Of a DNA stretch of 64,000 bases, positions 1 to 10,400 are shown piece after piece. Both the position numbers and the translations under genes were made by a program. Position 1 is the stretch's first letter. Each line of letters opens with the position of its first letter. The stretch lies in contig NZ_LNYA01000034.1 of assembly GCF_001467615.1 (NCBI RefSeq), positions 280,800 to 344,799 of the forward strand, given 5' to 3'. This DNA is from Legionella erythra (GTDB taxonomy: Bacteria; Pseudomonadota; Gammaproteobacteria; Legionellales; Legionellaceae). The notes beneath the pieces were generated by a model that was given only the letters and a program-made list of their open reading frames with translations, was not told where the DNA came from and ran no database searches.

Positions 1-934
1 CCCGATTAATCAAAAGCCCTGCGCGGGGGGCATTCATCCAATCGGCAACCGGCATCGCTTTTCCGCCGGGAAATTGCAGAATTTCAATACAGAGCTTTCC
101 TTCTTTAGTCGCAACCACCATGCCCTTTTTATCAATGCTTAAAATAGTGCCCGGTACGGCTGAGCTGGTCCCCGGTTCGATTTGAGCCTGGTGAATCCGC
201 AGCATGTCCTCACCCGCCTGCGTATAGGCCACAGGCCAGGGATTAAAGGCGCGAATTTGCCGGTCAATGGTTATGGCACTTTGATGCCAGTCAATACGGG
301 CGTGGTCTTTGTTGATTTTTCCAGCGTAGGTGGCCAGATCATTATTCTGGGGAACCGGTTGGGCTCTGCCTGTTGCCAGGGCATCAATGGCTTCAAGCAA
401 GGCTTCAGGCGACATCTCAGCCAATTTATCGTGCAAACTGACCGCTGTTTCCCTGTCGCTGAGTTCACAGGACACCTCAATCAACCCATCACCGGTATCC
501 AAACCCACGTCCATCTGCATGATGGTGACGCCGGATTGTTTGTCGCCATGCAATATGGCGTGCTGGATAGGTGAAGCGCCCCGCCAGCGCGGAAGCAGGG
601 ACGCATGGACATTGATACAGCCTAAGCGTGGCGTAGCGAGCACACTGCGCGGCAGAATAAGGCCATAAGCAATGACCACCATTAAATCCGGCTTTAAGGC
701 AGCCAATTCGTCCACCGCCTCGGGGTTTTTAAAATTGAGCGGCTGGTAAACCGGTAGTTGATGGTTTAACGCCCATTTCTTGACTGCCGAAGGCTGCAAC
801 TGACGTCCACGACCGGCGGGCCTGTCCGGTTGGGTGTATACGGCAATCAGATGATGGCTTGATCGGGACAGTGCATCGAGGCAGGGAAGACCAAATTCGG
901 GTGTTCCTGCAAACACAATATTAAGCGGCGTCAT
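1..934 (-). CDS. fmt: Methionyl-tRNA formyltransferase (3' end outside window)
   Basis: Fmt transfers a formyl group from 10-formyltetrahydrofolate to methionyl-tRNA(fMet), giving the initiator used in bacterial translation. Reading the minus strand from the ATG at 934, 311 codons are open to the window edge with no stop; E. coli Fmt is 315 residues, so only the last few codons are missing. The N-terminus [14 protein letters not shown] matches the family start, and the catalytic residues are visible as N108 and H110 in [12 protein letters not shown] and D146 in GLDTGD. The start overlaps the stop of def by one base (TAATG), so the two are read as a def-fmt operon and are translationally coupled. 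The pairing also fits function: Fmt adds the formyl group that Def removes. Confidence 0.96.
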   Translation of the reverse strand, partial: MTPLNIVFAGTPEFGLPCLDALSRSSHHLIAVYTQPDRPAGRGRQLQPSAVKKWALNHQLPVYQPLNFKNPEAVDELAALKPDLMVVIAYGLILPRSVLATPRLGCINVHASLLPRWRGASPIQHAILHGDKQSGVTIMQMDVGLDTGDGLIEVSCELSDRETAVSLHDKLAEMSPEALLEAIDALATGRAQPVPQNNDLATYAGKINKDHARIDWHQSAITIDRQIRAFNPWPVAYTQAGEDMLRIHQAQIEPGTSSAVPGTILSIDKKGMVVATKEGKLCIEILQFPGGKAMPVADWMNAPRAGLLINR

Positions 935-1443
935 TATTTACGTGCCATCTGACGTTTGAATTTCTCAAGCTTGCGCCGGGCCATGGTGCGTTTGAGCGGC
1001 GACAGTAAATCAACATAAAGCCTGCCATTTAAATGGTCAATCTCATGCTGGAAACACTCACCCAGCAGGCCGTCGGCCGTCATTTCATACGACTTGCCGG
1101 TTCTATCCAGCGCCCGGATGGTGACCTTATCGGCACGGACTACCGTGTCGTAAACGCCAGGCACTGACAAACAACCTTCCTGGTATTCCTTTTGCCCCTC
1201 GGAAGCGATGATTTCGGGATTAATCAGTACAAGCTGCTGTTTTTTGTCGCCAATGACATCGATAACCGATAAACGCAGGCTCACACCGATCTGCGGAGCC
1301 GCCAAGCCTACGCCATTGACGCTGTACATGGTCTCAAACATGTCATCAATAAGCGTTTGTAACGCATCGTCAAATTGTTCAACCGGTTTAGCCACCTGGC
1401 GCAATACTGCATCAGGCAGGTAAATAATCTTGCGAATAGCCAT
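934..1443 (-). CDS. def: Peptide deformylase (canonical copy)
   Basis: Removes the N-formyl group from nascent proteins; a metal (Fe/Zn) hydrolase acting at the ribosome exit. The 169-residue protein has the three family motifs: GVGLAAPQ at 44-51, EGCLS at 89-93 with metal-ligand C91, and HEIDH at 133-137 with two metal-ligand histidines and the catalytic glutamate. Length equals the E. coli enzyme. It is the first gene of a minus-strand operon with fmt and lies divergent to the LysM protein gene, with promoters presumably in the 90 bp between them. A second, less canonical deformylase gene lies at 62896-63513. Confidence 0.97.
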   Translation of the reverse strand: MAIRKIIYLPDAVLRQVAKPVEQFDDALQTLIDDMFETMYSVNGVGLAAPQIGVSLRLSVIDVIGDKKQQLVLINPEIIASEGQKEYQEGCLSVPGVYDTVVRADKVTIRALDRTGKSYEMTADGLLGECFQHEIDHLNGRLYVDLLSPLKRTMARRKLEKFKRQMARK

Positions 1444-1535
1444 AAGACATCTGTTTTAAAAGGTGAATTGCGTGGTATTATCGCTAATACCATGTGCAGC
1501 TGCAAGATGCCAACAATTGGACCAAGGACTGATCA

Positions 1536-2594
1536 ATGCGATACTTGCTGATTATTTTATGCTTTTTCCTCTCCTTTGACTTGCACGCATTTTCTTCAGC
1601 CCCGCACGTGACCTCCCTTCGCTCCGATTATCCCAGGCGCTATGTTGTTCAACCGGGCGATACCCTGTGGTCGATTGCCACCAAGTACTTAAACCGCCCC
1701 TGGGAATGGAAAGCCCTGTGGCATGCCAATCCCACAATTAAAAACCCCAACCGGCTTTATCCCGGCGCGGTCCTTGAACTGAACTTTTACCATCGCCACC
1801 CCTACCTCAAGGTTTTATCCAATGGCACCATCAAATTATCGCCGCACATGCGGCCGATGCCGAGCGATGCAGCGATTGCCCCCATCCCGCTGATGGATAT
1901 CAAACCCTTCCTGAACGCATCCCTGGTGATGGACAAGAATCTGCTGGCCCAGGCACCGTATATTGTTGCCTTTACCGGGGAACACATGCTGGGCGGTCAG
2001 GGCGATGAAGTCTATGTTAAAAAACTGCATCCTTCGCGCAAAATGCCGAGAGGCGCGACGATTTCCTATGCTATCTACCGGCCAGAATGCCCCTATCTTG
2101 AGCCGGTCACCCATCGACAATTGGGTTATAAGGCGACCTTGGTCGGTTATGGCGAACTGGTTCGAGGCGGTGAGCCAGCCACCATTCTTTTGACGGAAAT
2201 TACCGAAGGGGTCAAAATAAGGGATCGGGTCATGCTGAATGATTTCCCGGAGTTCAAACTGAATTTTCTGCCCAAAACACCCAGCTATCCCATACGCGGC
2301 TCTATTATTGATTTACCCGGCGGCTTGCCGAGCGGTTCAACTCAAGGGGCAGTGGGACTCGTTGCCGTTATCGACCGAGGCGATGATGCAGGCCTTGAGG
2401 CAGGCGATGTTCTGGCCATTTATTCCGAGCAACGCTTAATCCGTGATCCGCTCAATCGTCAGGAGGAAATCCTCCTGCCACGTGAACGGGTAGGGGAAAT
2501 GATGATTTTCCGAGTCTTTAGCAAAACCAGTTTTGCCTTAGTCGTGCGTTCAACCCGAGCTGTTCATCTGCTGGATAAAGTTACCAATCCATGA
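1536..2594 (+). CDS. Secreted LysM-domain protein
   Basis: 352 residues. The N-terminus (1-19) is a Sec-type signal peptide ending near HAFS, so the protein is exported. Residues 36-84 form one LysM module (VVQPGDTLWSIATKYL... NPNRLYPGAVLEL), a fold that binds peptidoglycan N-acetylglucosamine. The remaining 260 residues have no motif I recognise; no peptidase motif is seen. A ribosome site AAGGA at 1524-1528 lies 7 bases before the chosen ATG. The stop overlaps the dprA start by ATGA, so the two are coupled. A LysM gene directly upstream of dprA is a common gamma-proteobacterial arrangement. Role in the cell wall is inferred. Confidence 0.85.
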   Translation: MRYLLIILCFFLSFDLHAFSSAPHVTSLRSDYPRRYVVQPGDTLWSIATKYLNRPWEWKALWHANPTIKNPNRLYPGAVLELNFYHRHPYLKVLSNGTIKLSPHMRPMPSDAAIAPIPLMDIKPFLNASLVMDKNLLAQAPYIVAFTGEHMLGGQGDEVYVKKLHPSRKMPRGATISYAIYRPECPYLEPVTHRQLGYKATLVGYGELVRGGEPATILLTEITEGVKIRDRVMLNDFPEFKLNFLPKTPSYPIRGSIIDLPGGLPSGSTQGAVGLVAVIDRGDDAGLEAGDVLAIYSEQRLIRDPLNRQEEILLPRERVGEMMIFRVFSKTSFALVVRSTRAVHLLDKVTNP

Positions 2595-3676
2595 CCAATA
2601 AGCCTTACCTTCTCGCCCTAAACCGTATACCTGCCATTGGCCCCCGCACTGTAATGAAATTACTGCAGCAATGGCCAGTATTGGCGAATCTGTTCAATAC
2701 GCCCTCTCAAGCCCTGCTTGATGCGGGTTTACCTGAACGAATCGCGTTGGCGGTAGAGCGGTTTGACAGCAAAATCATTGACGCCGATACCGCCTGGCAA
2801 CAGGCTTCCCCAAACCACCATCTGTTGACCTGGGAAGACGATGCCTACCCTGCCCTCCTGCGCGAAATCCATGATCCGCCCATCGTTTTATACGCGCTGG
2901 GTGATTTGGCGGCATTGCAGCAGCCATGCATCGCCATGGTCGGCACGCGCAAACCCTCTGGCAGCGGCGGCGAGACCGCAGAACACTTTGCCTTTGAGTT
3001 GGCCAGCCAGAATATCACGGTCGTCAGCGGCCTAGCTTTGGGTATTGACGCCCGAGCGCATGCCGGTTGCGTTGCGGCGCAGGGAAAAACCATTGCCGTC
3101 ATGGGCACCGGCATTGATCGCATCTATCCACGCCATCATCAGCAACTGGCTGATAAAATAAGCAAAAATGGCTTGTTGATGAGCGAGTTCCCATTAAATA
3201 CTCCATCCAGTGCTGGACATTTTCCACGCAGAAATCGTATAATAAGTGGCTTATCCTTGGCCACCTTGGTTGTAGAAGCGGCAATTCGCAGCGGTTCGTT
3301 GATCACTGCGCGCCTGGCACTGGAGCAAAATCGGGAGGTGATGGCTATACCTGGCTCAATCCACAACCCGCAATCCAGAGGTTGCCATTTTCTATTGCAG
3401 CAAGGGGCGAAGTTGGTTACCTCGACAGAGGACATCCTGGAAGAGTTAAAATTGACCATTCCGGATAAAAAAATGAATCAATCCAGGTCATCCCTTGCAA
3501 CAAACAATAAAAACCTAGTAAAGTGCATTGGCTTTGAAACGACGACGGTCGATCAGATTGTCAACCGCAGCGGTTTAAACGTTGAGGAAGTCGTCTCTGA
3601 CCTGGCCATATTGGAATTAGAGGGCATTGTCAAATCAGTACCCGGCGGTTACATGAGGTGTGCATATGAAAGATAG
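2591..3676 (+). CDS. dprA: DNA processing protein DprA (Smf)
   Basis: DprA binds incoming single-stranded DNA during natural transformation and loads RecA on it. 361 residues, usual for the family. An N-terminal helix-hairpin region (about 8-60) is followed by the Rossmann-like core from about 110: VGTRKPSGSGG, SGLALGIDARAH, GTGIDRIYP, then SEFPLNT, HFPRRNRIISGLS and EAAIRSGSLITARLALEQ. The tail (about 300-361) has the winged-helix character of the DML1-like domain. It overlaps the upstream LysM gene by 4 bases and the downstream smg gene by about 11, so the group is translated as one unit. Presence of DprA suggests, but does not prove, natural competence. Confidence 0.95.
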   Translation: MTNKPYLLALNRIPAIGPRTVMKLLQQWPVLANLFNTPSQALLDAGLPERIALAVERFDSKIIDADTAWQQASPNHHLLTWEDDAYPALLREIHDPPIVLYALGDLAALQQPCIAMVGTRKPSGSGGETAEHFAFELASQNITVVSGLALGIDARAHAGCVAAQGKTIAVMGTGIDRIYPRHHQQLADKISKNGLLMSEFPLNTPSSAGHFPRRNRIISGLSLATLVVEAAIRSGSLITARLALEQNREVMAIPGSIHNPQSRGCHFLLQQGAKLVTSTEDILEELKLTIPDKKMNQSRSSLATNNKNLVKCIGFETTTVDQIVNRSGLNVEEVVSDLAILELEGIVKSVPGGYMRCAYER

Positions 3677-4109
3677 CTTGTTTGAGATGTTGATGAATTT
3701 CTTTGAGAAAAGTTTATCTCAGTTAAAGGAAAGCAAATCTCAGCAAAATACAGAGACAGCCCAGCCAGACGGGGAAAATGGTCTTGCCTTGACCACCCCC
3801 GAAAACCGTACGCTTGTGGTCAGGCCGGCCGACATGAATGCCACGCGGGTATTTACTGTCGATGAGCAAATGAAATTGACCAAAGCCAGCTACCAGTTTA
3901 TCGTGCGCATGATGCTTTGGGGCGTTATCGCGACTGAAACCATGGAACAAATCATTAATCAGCTGCTTTTTTCCGAATCCCGCTTTGTCACGCTGCAGGA
4001 GACGAAATGGACTATTCGCAATACTTTGGCAGAGCATCTTGATTCCGCACAACTTGCTTTTCTTGATCTTGTGCTCTATCAAAAAGAAGATGAGCTACCC
4101 TTACATTGA
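3666..4109 (+). CDS. smg: Smg family protein (DUF494)
   Basis: 147 residues. The second half aligns by eye with E. coli Smg: a RVFTVDEQMKL segment matching RIYTPEECERL and an ETKWTIRNTL segment matching EDLKWVILMVL. The N-terminus keeps FEMLMNFFE (E. coli FDVLMYLFE). Function is unknown; the gene habitually sits between dprA and topA in gamma-proteobacteria, as here. I prefer the ATG at 3666 over the in-frame GTG at 3660, because the Shine-Dalgarno GAGG at 3655-3658 is then spaced normally. The middle (about 20-50) is glutamine- and glutamate-rich and differs from E. coli, suggesting a loosely conserved linker. Confidence 0.85.
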   Translation: MKDSLFEMLMNFFEKSLSQLKESKSQQNTETAQPDGENGLALTTPENRTLVVRPADMNATRVFTVDEQMKLTKASYQFIVRMMLWGVIATETMEQIINQLLFSESRFVTLQETKWTIRNTLAEHLDSAQLAFLDLVLYQKEDELPLH

Positions 4110-4139
4110 TAACACAAAAAAAGTAAAGGCCAACTTTCT

Positions 4140-6422
4140 ATGAACAAACATTTGGTTATCGTGGAATCTCCCGCGAAGGCTAAAACTATTCAAAAATACC
4201 TGGGCAAGGATTACGATGTCTTGGCCTCTTATGGCCATGTCAGGGATTTGCCGCCGCGCAAGGGATCGGTCAATCCCGATAATCATTTTACCATGACCTA
4301 TACCCCCATTGAAAAGAACGCGCGCCATATCGAATCCATTGCCAAAGCGCTTAAACACTCCGATTCACTCCTGTTAGCCACCGACCCTGATCGCGAAGGA
4401 GAAGCCATTTCCTGGCATGTTTATGAATTAATGAAAGAACGTAATTTGTTGAAAAACAAAGAAGTTCACCGTATTTTTTTTAATGAGATCACCAAATCAG
4501 CCATTCAGGAAGCGATTAATAATCCCCGTTCCATTTCCATGGATCTGGTCAATGCCCAGCAGGCACGCCGCGCCCTGGATTATTTGGTCGGTTTTAATCT
4601 TTCGCCGCTATTGTGGAAAAAGATTAGACGCGGCCTTTCCGCCGGCCGCGTACAAAGCCCGGCTTTACGCCTGATTGTGGAGCGCGAGGAAGAAATTGAA
4701 CGCTTTGTCGCCCAGGAATACTGGCGCATCCTGGCCAATTGCCAACACGACAAGTCGGCTTTTGAAGCCAGGCTAACCCATTATCAGGGTGAAAAACTCC
4801 ACCAGTTCAGCATCACGCAAGGGGAAGAGGCTCACCGTCTACGCGATTATTTATTACAACAGGCCCAGGGTGTTCTCGTTGTAGATAACATTGAAAAGAA
4901 ACAGCGCAAGCGCAAACCCGCCGCCCCCTTTATTACATCCACTCTGCAACAGGAAGCCGCTCGCAAACTTGGTTTTACCGCCCGTAAAACCATGATGGTC
5001 GCGCAGCAATTGTACGAAGGGATAGATATCGGTTCAGGAACCGTTGGTCTCATTTCCTATATGCGTACGGACTCGGTGAACCTGTCCAATGAAGCACTGG
5101 AGGACATCCGCGAGTTCATCATTAACCGTTATGGTCAGGACAATTACCCGGGCAGCCCGCGTGTTTACAAAACCAAATCCAAAAACGCTCAGGAAGCGCA
5201 TGAAGCGATTCGTCCGACATCCATTAAACGCACCCCGGAAATGGTGCAGGAATCGCTGAGCTCCGATCAATTCAAACTGTACAGCCTGATATGGAAACGT
5301 ACGGTGGCCTGCCAGATGGCCGACGCTGTTCTTGACACCGTCGCCATTGATTTCACCTGCGGCCAGGGCAACCTGTTCCGCGCCAATGGTTCCACCATCA
5401 CCTTCCCCGGTTTTCTTACCGTCTACGAAGAAGGGCAGGATGATTTGACGGAAGACGAGCAGCATGGCGTGTTGCTGCCTAACCTGAAAGTGGGTGAAAA
5501 AGTCATGCTTCAGGGTATCGTGGCTAACCAGCATTTTACCGAACCGCCGCCCCGCTATTCGGAAGCATCCCTGGTTAAGGCGCTGGAAGAATACGACATT
5601 GGCCGTCCATCGACTTATGCCACCATCATTCATACGCTGCAGCAACGCGAGTATGTCATTGTCGATAAAAAACGCTTTGTACCGACTGACGTTGGCCGTA
5701 TCGTTAACCGTTTTCTCACGGGCCATTTTACCCGCTACGTGGATTACAAATTCACTGCCCAGCTTGAAGATACCCTGGATGCCGTTTCCCGTGGCGAGCG
5801 CGAATGGGTGCCTGTGCTGGAAGAGTTCTGGAAACCGTTTATCCAGCAGATTCATCAAACCGATGAACAGGTGCAGCGTAAAGACGTCACCACCGAAACC
5901 CTGGACGAGCAATGCCCAAAATGCAGTAAACCCTTAGCCATTCGCTTAGGCAAACGCGGCCGTTTTATTGGCTGTACCGGTTACCCTGAATGCGATTACA
6001 CCCAGGATTTGGGTCATGCCGAAGGGGAAAAAGCGGAACCGGACGTCGTTGAGGGCCGAACCTGCCCTGAATGCCAGGGCGCGTTGCATATTAAAACCGG
6101 ACGTTACGGACGCTTTATCGGTTGCAGCAACTACCCGGATTGTAAATTCATTGAACCACTTGAAAAACCGGCAGATACCGGCGTTGAATGCCCCAAATGC
6201 CATGAAGCGACCATCTTGAAGCGCAAATCACGCAAGGGCAAAATTTTCTACTCCTGCGGCAATTACCCCAAATGCGACTATGCCTTGTGGAATGAGCCGG
6301 TGGCCACACCCTGTCCCCAATGCGCCTGGCCCTTGTTGACAGTCAAGGAAACCAAGCGTTCAGGGAAACAAATCCTTTGTCCCCGCGAAGGCTGTGGGTA
6401 CAGTGCCAATGCCAACGAGTAG
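4140..6422 (+). CDS. topA: DNA topoisomerase I
   Basis: Type IA topoisomerase that relaxes negative supercoils by cutting one strand. 760 residues. The Toprim domain starts at VIVESPAKAKTI (residue 6 on, with E9) and includes TDPDREGEAISWH. The catalytic tyrosine is Y307 in SYMRTDS. The C-terminal part carries zinc-ribbon repeats: CPKC...C..YPEC from about 593, CPEC...C..YPDC, CPKC...C..YPKC, and a fourth, more divergent CPQC...C....C at the very end, so four modules against three in E. coli. It starts 30 bp after smg and ends in a hairpin terminator. An open frame of 292 codons on the opposite strand inside it is a shadow. Confidence 0.97.
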   Translation: MNKHLVIVESPAKAKTIQKYLGKDYDVLASYGHVRDLPPRKGSVNPDNHFTMTYTPIEKNARHIESIAKALKHSDSLLLATDPDREGEAISWHVYELMKERNLLKNKEVHRIFFNEITKSAIQEAINNPRSISMDLVNAQQARRALDYLVGFNLSPLLWKKIRRGLSAGRVQSPALRLIVEREEEIERFVAQEYWRILANCQHDKSAFEARLTHYQGEKLHQFSITQGEEAHRLRDYLLQQAQGVLVVDNIEKKQRKRKPAAPFITSTLQQEAARKLGFTARKTMMVAQQLYEGIDIGSGTVGLISYMRTDSVNLSNEALEDIREFIINRYGQDNYPGSPRVYKTKSKNAQEAHEAIRPTSIKRTPEMVQESLSSDQFKLYSLIWKRTVACQMADAVLDTVAIDFTCGQGNLFRANGSTITFPGFLTVYEEGQDDLTEDEQHGVLLPNLKVGEKVMLQGIVANQHFTEPPPRYSEASLVKALEEYDIGRPSTYATIIHTLQQREYVIVDKKRFVPTDVGRIVNRFLTGHFTRYVDYKFTAQLEDTLDAVSRGEREWVPVLEEFWKPFIQQIHQTDEQVQRKDVTTETLDEQCPKCSKPLAIRLGKRGRFIGCTGYPECDYTQDLGHAEGEKAEPDVVEGRTCPECQGALHIKTGRYGRFIGCSNYPDCKFIEPLEKPADTGVECPKCHEATILKRKSRKGKIFYSCGNYPKCDYALWNEPVATPCPQCAWPLLTVKETKRSGKQILCPREGCGYSANANE

Positions 6423-6457
6423 CCGCTTAATACGGAAAGCGGCTGCCTTTGTTTTTT
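6421..6457 (+). terminator. Rho-independent terminator after topA
   Basis: A perfect 8-bp stem (6421-6428 with 6437-6444, AGCCGCTT / AAGCGGCT) with an 8-base loop is followed by a T-rich run to 6457. It begins at the topA stop codon and overlaps the last codons of the convergent deacetylase gene. Confidence 0.75.
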
Positions 6458-7245
6458 CTAATCGCATTCTCAAAGGAGAAATCAAGCTCCGGGGCCGGGT
6501 TTTCCAGGGCCTTGGTTAGGGTGATGAATTGATAGCCGTTTTTTCGGTACATGGCAATGATATCACCCAGCACATAGCTATTCAGGACATTGGCATGCAG
6601 CAGCAGAATTTGTCTTGCATCCTTGCTTTTCGCTTTCTTTTCGGCACGCAGCGTGCGGTTCCAGATGTAGGCCAAATACCGGGGCTTAAGTTTTTGAATA
6701 TACGCTTCCCTTGAACGATAGGGGACACGATACACCATTTCATTGAAGCGGAAATCATCGCTGTCGATGGTCACCGGCGCTATCACATAGTGATGTTCAG
6801 CGAGGTATTGATGAACCTTTTCCCGGGTTTGATTGGCTCCTTCTGCCAGATAGGGGTAGCGGAAATATTTAGGTTCAGTCATTAACGGGTTAAGAATTTT
6901 ATCGGCTTTTTCAATATCGGCAATGTATCTGTCTGCGCCAATCTGATTGAGGCTACGATGCGAATAGGTGTGGTTGCCCAACTCAAAACCGGCTTCACGG
7001 AATCGTTCAAGGAAAGCCCATTGACCTTTTTCTATGGCACCGGCAATCACAAAGCCGGTGGCGGGCACTTTATTATCCACCAGGGCTTGAATAATTTTAT
7101 TGAAGCGTTCCGTGGCGCGCTGTTGATTACCCGGCGTATCCATTCGTGAAGCAACCAGCGGCAAATCATCGATGGTAATGGCAATTTCCTTTTCAGCAAA
7201 GCTTAGGCTAGATGCCAGACACAACAAGAGAACTAACGTACGCAT
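6427..7245 (-). CDS. Secreted polysaccharide deacetylase (NodB-like)
   Basis: 272 residues. Residues 1-17 form a signal peptide, so the enzyme is exported. The NodB-homology domain of carbohydrate esterase family 4 shows its motif 1 as TIDD at 24-27 (catalytic base and metal aspartates) and motif 2 as NHTYSH with metal ligands H92 and H96. The C-terminal half keeps an LLLHANVLNSY segment resembling the family's motif 5 (leucine and histidine). Such enzymes remove acetyl or other acyl groups from N-acetylated sugars in peptidoglycan, chitin or envelope polysaccharide; the substrate here cannot be told. Convergent with topA. Confidence 0.85.
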   Translation of the reverse strand: MRTLVLLLCLASSLSFAEKEIAITIDDLPLVASRMDTPGNQQRATERFNKIIQALVDNKVPATGFVIAGAIEKGQWAFLERFREAGFELGNHTYSHRSLNQIGADRYIADIEKADKILNPLMTEPKYFRYPYLAEGANQTREKVHQYLAEHHYVIAPVTIDSDDFRFNEMVYRVPYRSREAYIQKLKPRYLAYIWNRTLRAEKKAKSKDARQILLLHANVLNSYVLGDIIAMYRKNGYQFITLTKALENPAPELDFSFENAIRKNKGSRFPY

Positions 7246-7334
7246 AATAATCCTTTATTCAGCATTCGTTTAATCAGTTTAACAGATGATGGTAAAATTT
7301 CGAGGGGCATCAATCACTTATATCGACGGCTTTT

Positions 7335-7364
7335 TTACCTGTTATAAACAAAATGCGCTATAAT
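7335..7364 (+). promoter_or_regulatory. Candidate sigma-70 promoter for the ankyrin gene
   Basis: A perfect TATAAT lies at 7359-7364, with TTACCT at 7335-7340 as a weak -35 box 18 bases upstream. The start codon at 7401 is 37 bases further on, a sensible leader length. The -35 match is poor, so an activator may be involved. Confidence 0.4.
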
Positions 7365-7400
7365 CCATCATTTTGAATACCCCATGTTCCAGAATAAGAC

Positions 7401-10400
7401 ATGCCAATAGACCACGATCAAACCCATGCTGTTCAATTGCAACGCTTTAATCAATTAAAAGCCTTGATTCTTAAACGAAAGGCCTTCGAAGCAGCGCACC
7501 CCTACCCCCCTTACTCCCTCTACCAAACCGATTTTAATTTTACAGACGTACACGGCAATTCCTTATTGCATTATGCAGCAGCGCTTGGGGATATGAATAA
7601 AATCAGGGAATGCCTTAAAGATAACATCAACCCTGATTTAAAAAATAACCTGGCCCAGCAAGCCATTCACCTGGCATTGAATAATCATCAATTGGAAGCA
7701 GCCAGAGCACTGTTTATGGCAGAAGCCGATTGCACGGAAGTCCATTTAACCCATTGTCAGGACGATCCGAAACAAATCGCCTGGTTTAAAGAAGAGCTTC
7801 AACACGCGTTAAAAGGGGCTTTTCCCCTGCCCAGCAGCAACTATCAATTTCCCCGTTATCATGGTCAATGGTTTAAACCAGCAAAAAAGCAAGGGACATC
7901 GCATCAGGCATTAATTCGTGCGGCAGAAATAGGTGATATCCCATTCCTTCAATCCGTGGTAACCCACCATTCATTGCCGCAAAAAACGGTGAATGCCTTG
8001 TTGCCGGTTGCTGCCGGCAGTAATCAACTGGACACCGTGAGATACCTTATTGAGAACGCATCTGCCATGGATGAGCCTTATGGGAAAACAGCGCTAATTG
8101 AGGCAGTAAAAAATCGCCACAGGCGCATCATCGATTATTTATTATCAAAAAAGGTAGACCTTAACCGCCAGGATAGCTCGAAAAATACCGCATTAAGCTA
8201 TGCCCTGGCCAATAACGACCAACCCGTCACCAACCAATTGTTACAACACGGTGCCACGTACCTCCATACCAATCTATCCGGCAATACCCTGATGCATGTT
8301 GCCGTAAATGTGGGGTGTTCATTTCTTAAAGACTTGCTGTTTCTGCCAGGATTTGCCGCCCTGCAGCACACGCGTAATATCTATGGCTTTACACCGCTTG
8401 ATTTAGCCCTGCAAACCAGGAAGGATTCATTTATCCAATTATTAGCCCCCGAATGGCCTTCAGATCCGATGAAAAAACGGGCAGCCTATGGCGTAAAACC
8501 GGTGCCTGTCAACCAGAATCCTGTGCTTGACAAGATGGTCTACCGCTTGAAATTAAACTACCGCGATACCCGCTATTTTAACCCCAATGGCCATTGTAAC
8601 GGGTTTTCTTTTTTACATAGCCTCTATGCAGACAAAGAACCCTATTACTCTGATACGCTGGCATTGATGAGCCATTGGGACGGCAGCGAAGAGGCATTGG
8701 CGAAACCGTTTGACTCGTCAATGCCGCAAGCAGCGTTCTATAAAAATCTGGGTGAACTGTTCGAGCAATGGACCAATGATGTGATCTGGTTTCAACACTC
8801 ACGGCTCGAGGAGGTGGATCGCCTGCGCCAGGATGACCGGGCAGAACAATTTGACATCATCAAGGCGCCTCCGGAAAAAGACAATCAATACGTCCCTCTT
8901 TACGTGGAGCCTCACCACGCCACCGATGAGCAAGGAAGACCGATTCACTATGAACGCAATGAAGCCCAGTTTCTCGAAATAATGTCCTATATTGCCCGTA
9001 TGCCGGCTAAAACACACGTAGAGTTCATTGGTGTAAGCCATGCCACATCCGCATATAGAAAAGCGAAATCATTGGTGTATTACGATTGCAACTTTATTTT
9101 TCAAACCGAGAATAACCTCAATGCCCAGGCATTAACCCGAAGGCTTCTGGATTGGACAGAAGAATTCGAAGGCAAAATGCCCTGCCGATTGATCATTTTT
9201 TGTTTTCAAAAGGACTTCGATTCGCCTCATCTTCCCGATTTTTTTGTTCTTAACGAAAAGGAAGTGCCCAAAAGCAAAGAGGAAGCCTGTCAATTCCAGC
9301 GGCACTCGGCCAATTATTTTACCCCCCTGCATGTGGCCGTCATCACCCGAAGCTTACCGGCTGTTAAACGCTTACTGGCGGATGGTTTTTGTGATATCCA
9401 CGCCAGGGACTGTTCTGGCCGTTCAGCCATTAAAATGGCCATGGACAGCCATTTTAATGAGGCGTTGCTTCTCTTTCTTACCTTGCCGGAGCTACGTCTT
9501 GATGAGTTAAGCGGCTTCATTAATCAAGCCTATAGACATGGGAAAAAAGACATCCTTGACATCGTGTTGGCCCATCCAGAAGCCAGGCATTTGCATGGTT
9601 TATTACTCCATGCCATCCCCAAAAACGATCTGGCATTTGTTAAACACCTGTTAACTCAGGTGAAAATGAACCCTAATCAAATCACGGCTTATACTCTGCC
9701 TTTGATGGAGGCTTTGCAACGCGGGAATTTTGCCATTATTCAGGCATTACTCGATGAAGGGGCGGATCTCTTCATGACCTGCGGGTATACGACTCCGTTA
9801 AAAGTGGCTTTTCAGAGGCAATCAACCCGTGTGGATCAGGTTATCGCTTACTTAAAGGATGACATCCATCGCCGTGACGCGATGGGGATGACAGCCCTCC
9901 ATCATGCCGTGGAATGCAATCATGCTGAGGCTCTCTGCAAACTAATCCATGCCGGAGCCGATGTAAGACAGATAACCGCAGCTGGCAAAACAGCTTTTGA
10001 TCTTTTAAGCCATTCACTCTCGCTTGATAAAGAACTGAAAGCCTGTTACAGGTTACTCATAAGCCATTATCAGTTTGATTTATCCAATGCCTCGCATCAC
10101 CAAATTTTAAAACAATTATTAGTTAAACTGGCCCATACCTATGATGAAAGGCTCTATCAGCTGCTGCTTCGTCAATGCAACCCGGACATGATTGACAATC
10201 TGGACATTGAGGGTCAAGCCTTTCTGCATCATTTAATCGAGACTGGCTGTGTTGAACCCATCCCCCTCCTGCTTGAACAGCACATCAGGCTTGATCCGCT
10301 TTCCCCTGAGGGCAATACCCCCTTAATGGCCTTGATTCAGGCGGGGAACATCACCAAAAACAGGGCGTTAATTGAGCGGTTTATTCAATTAAATGCAGAT

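Noticed and set aside
5034..5912. 292-codon open frame on the minus strand inside topA
   Set aside because: It lies wholly opposite a certain gene, has no ribosome site or recognisable domain, and its composition is the mirror of topA coding.
7265..7285. Repeated GTTTAA motif upstream of the ankyrin gene, considered as a PmrA box
   Set aside because: The two copies are 9 bases apart and PmrA sites need copies 11 bases apart with a TTAAT core; the match is weak.
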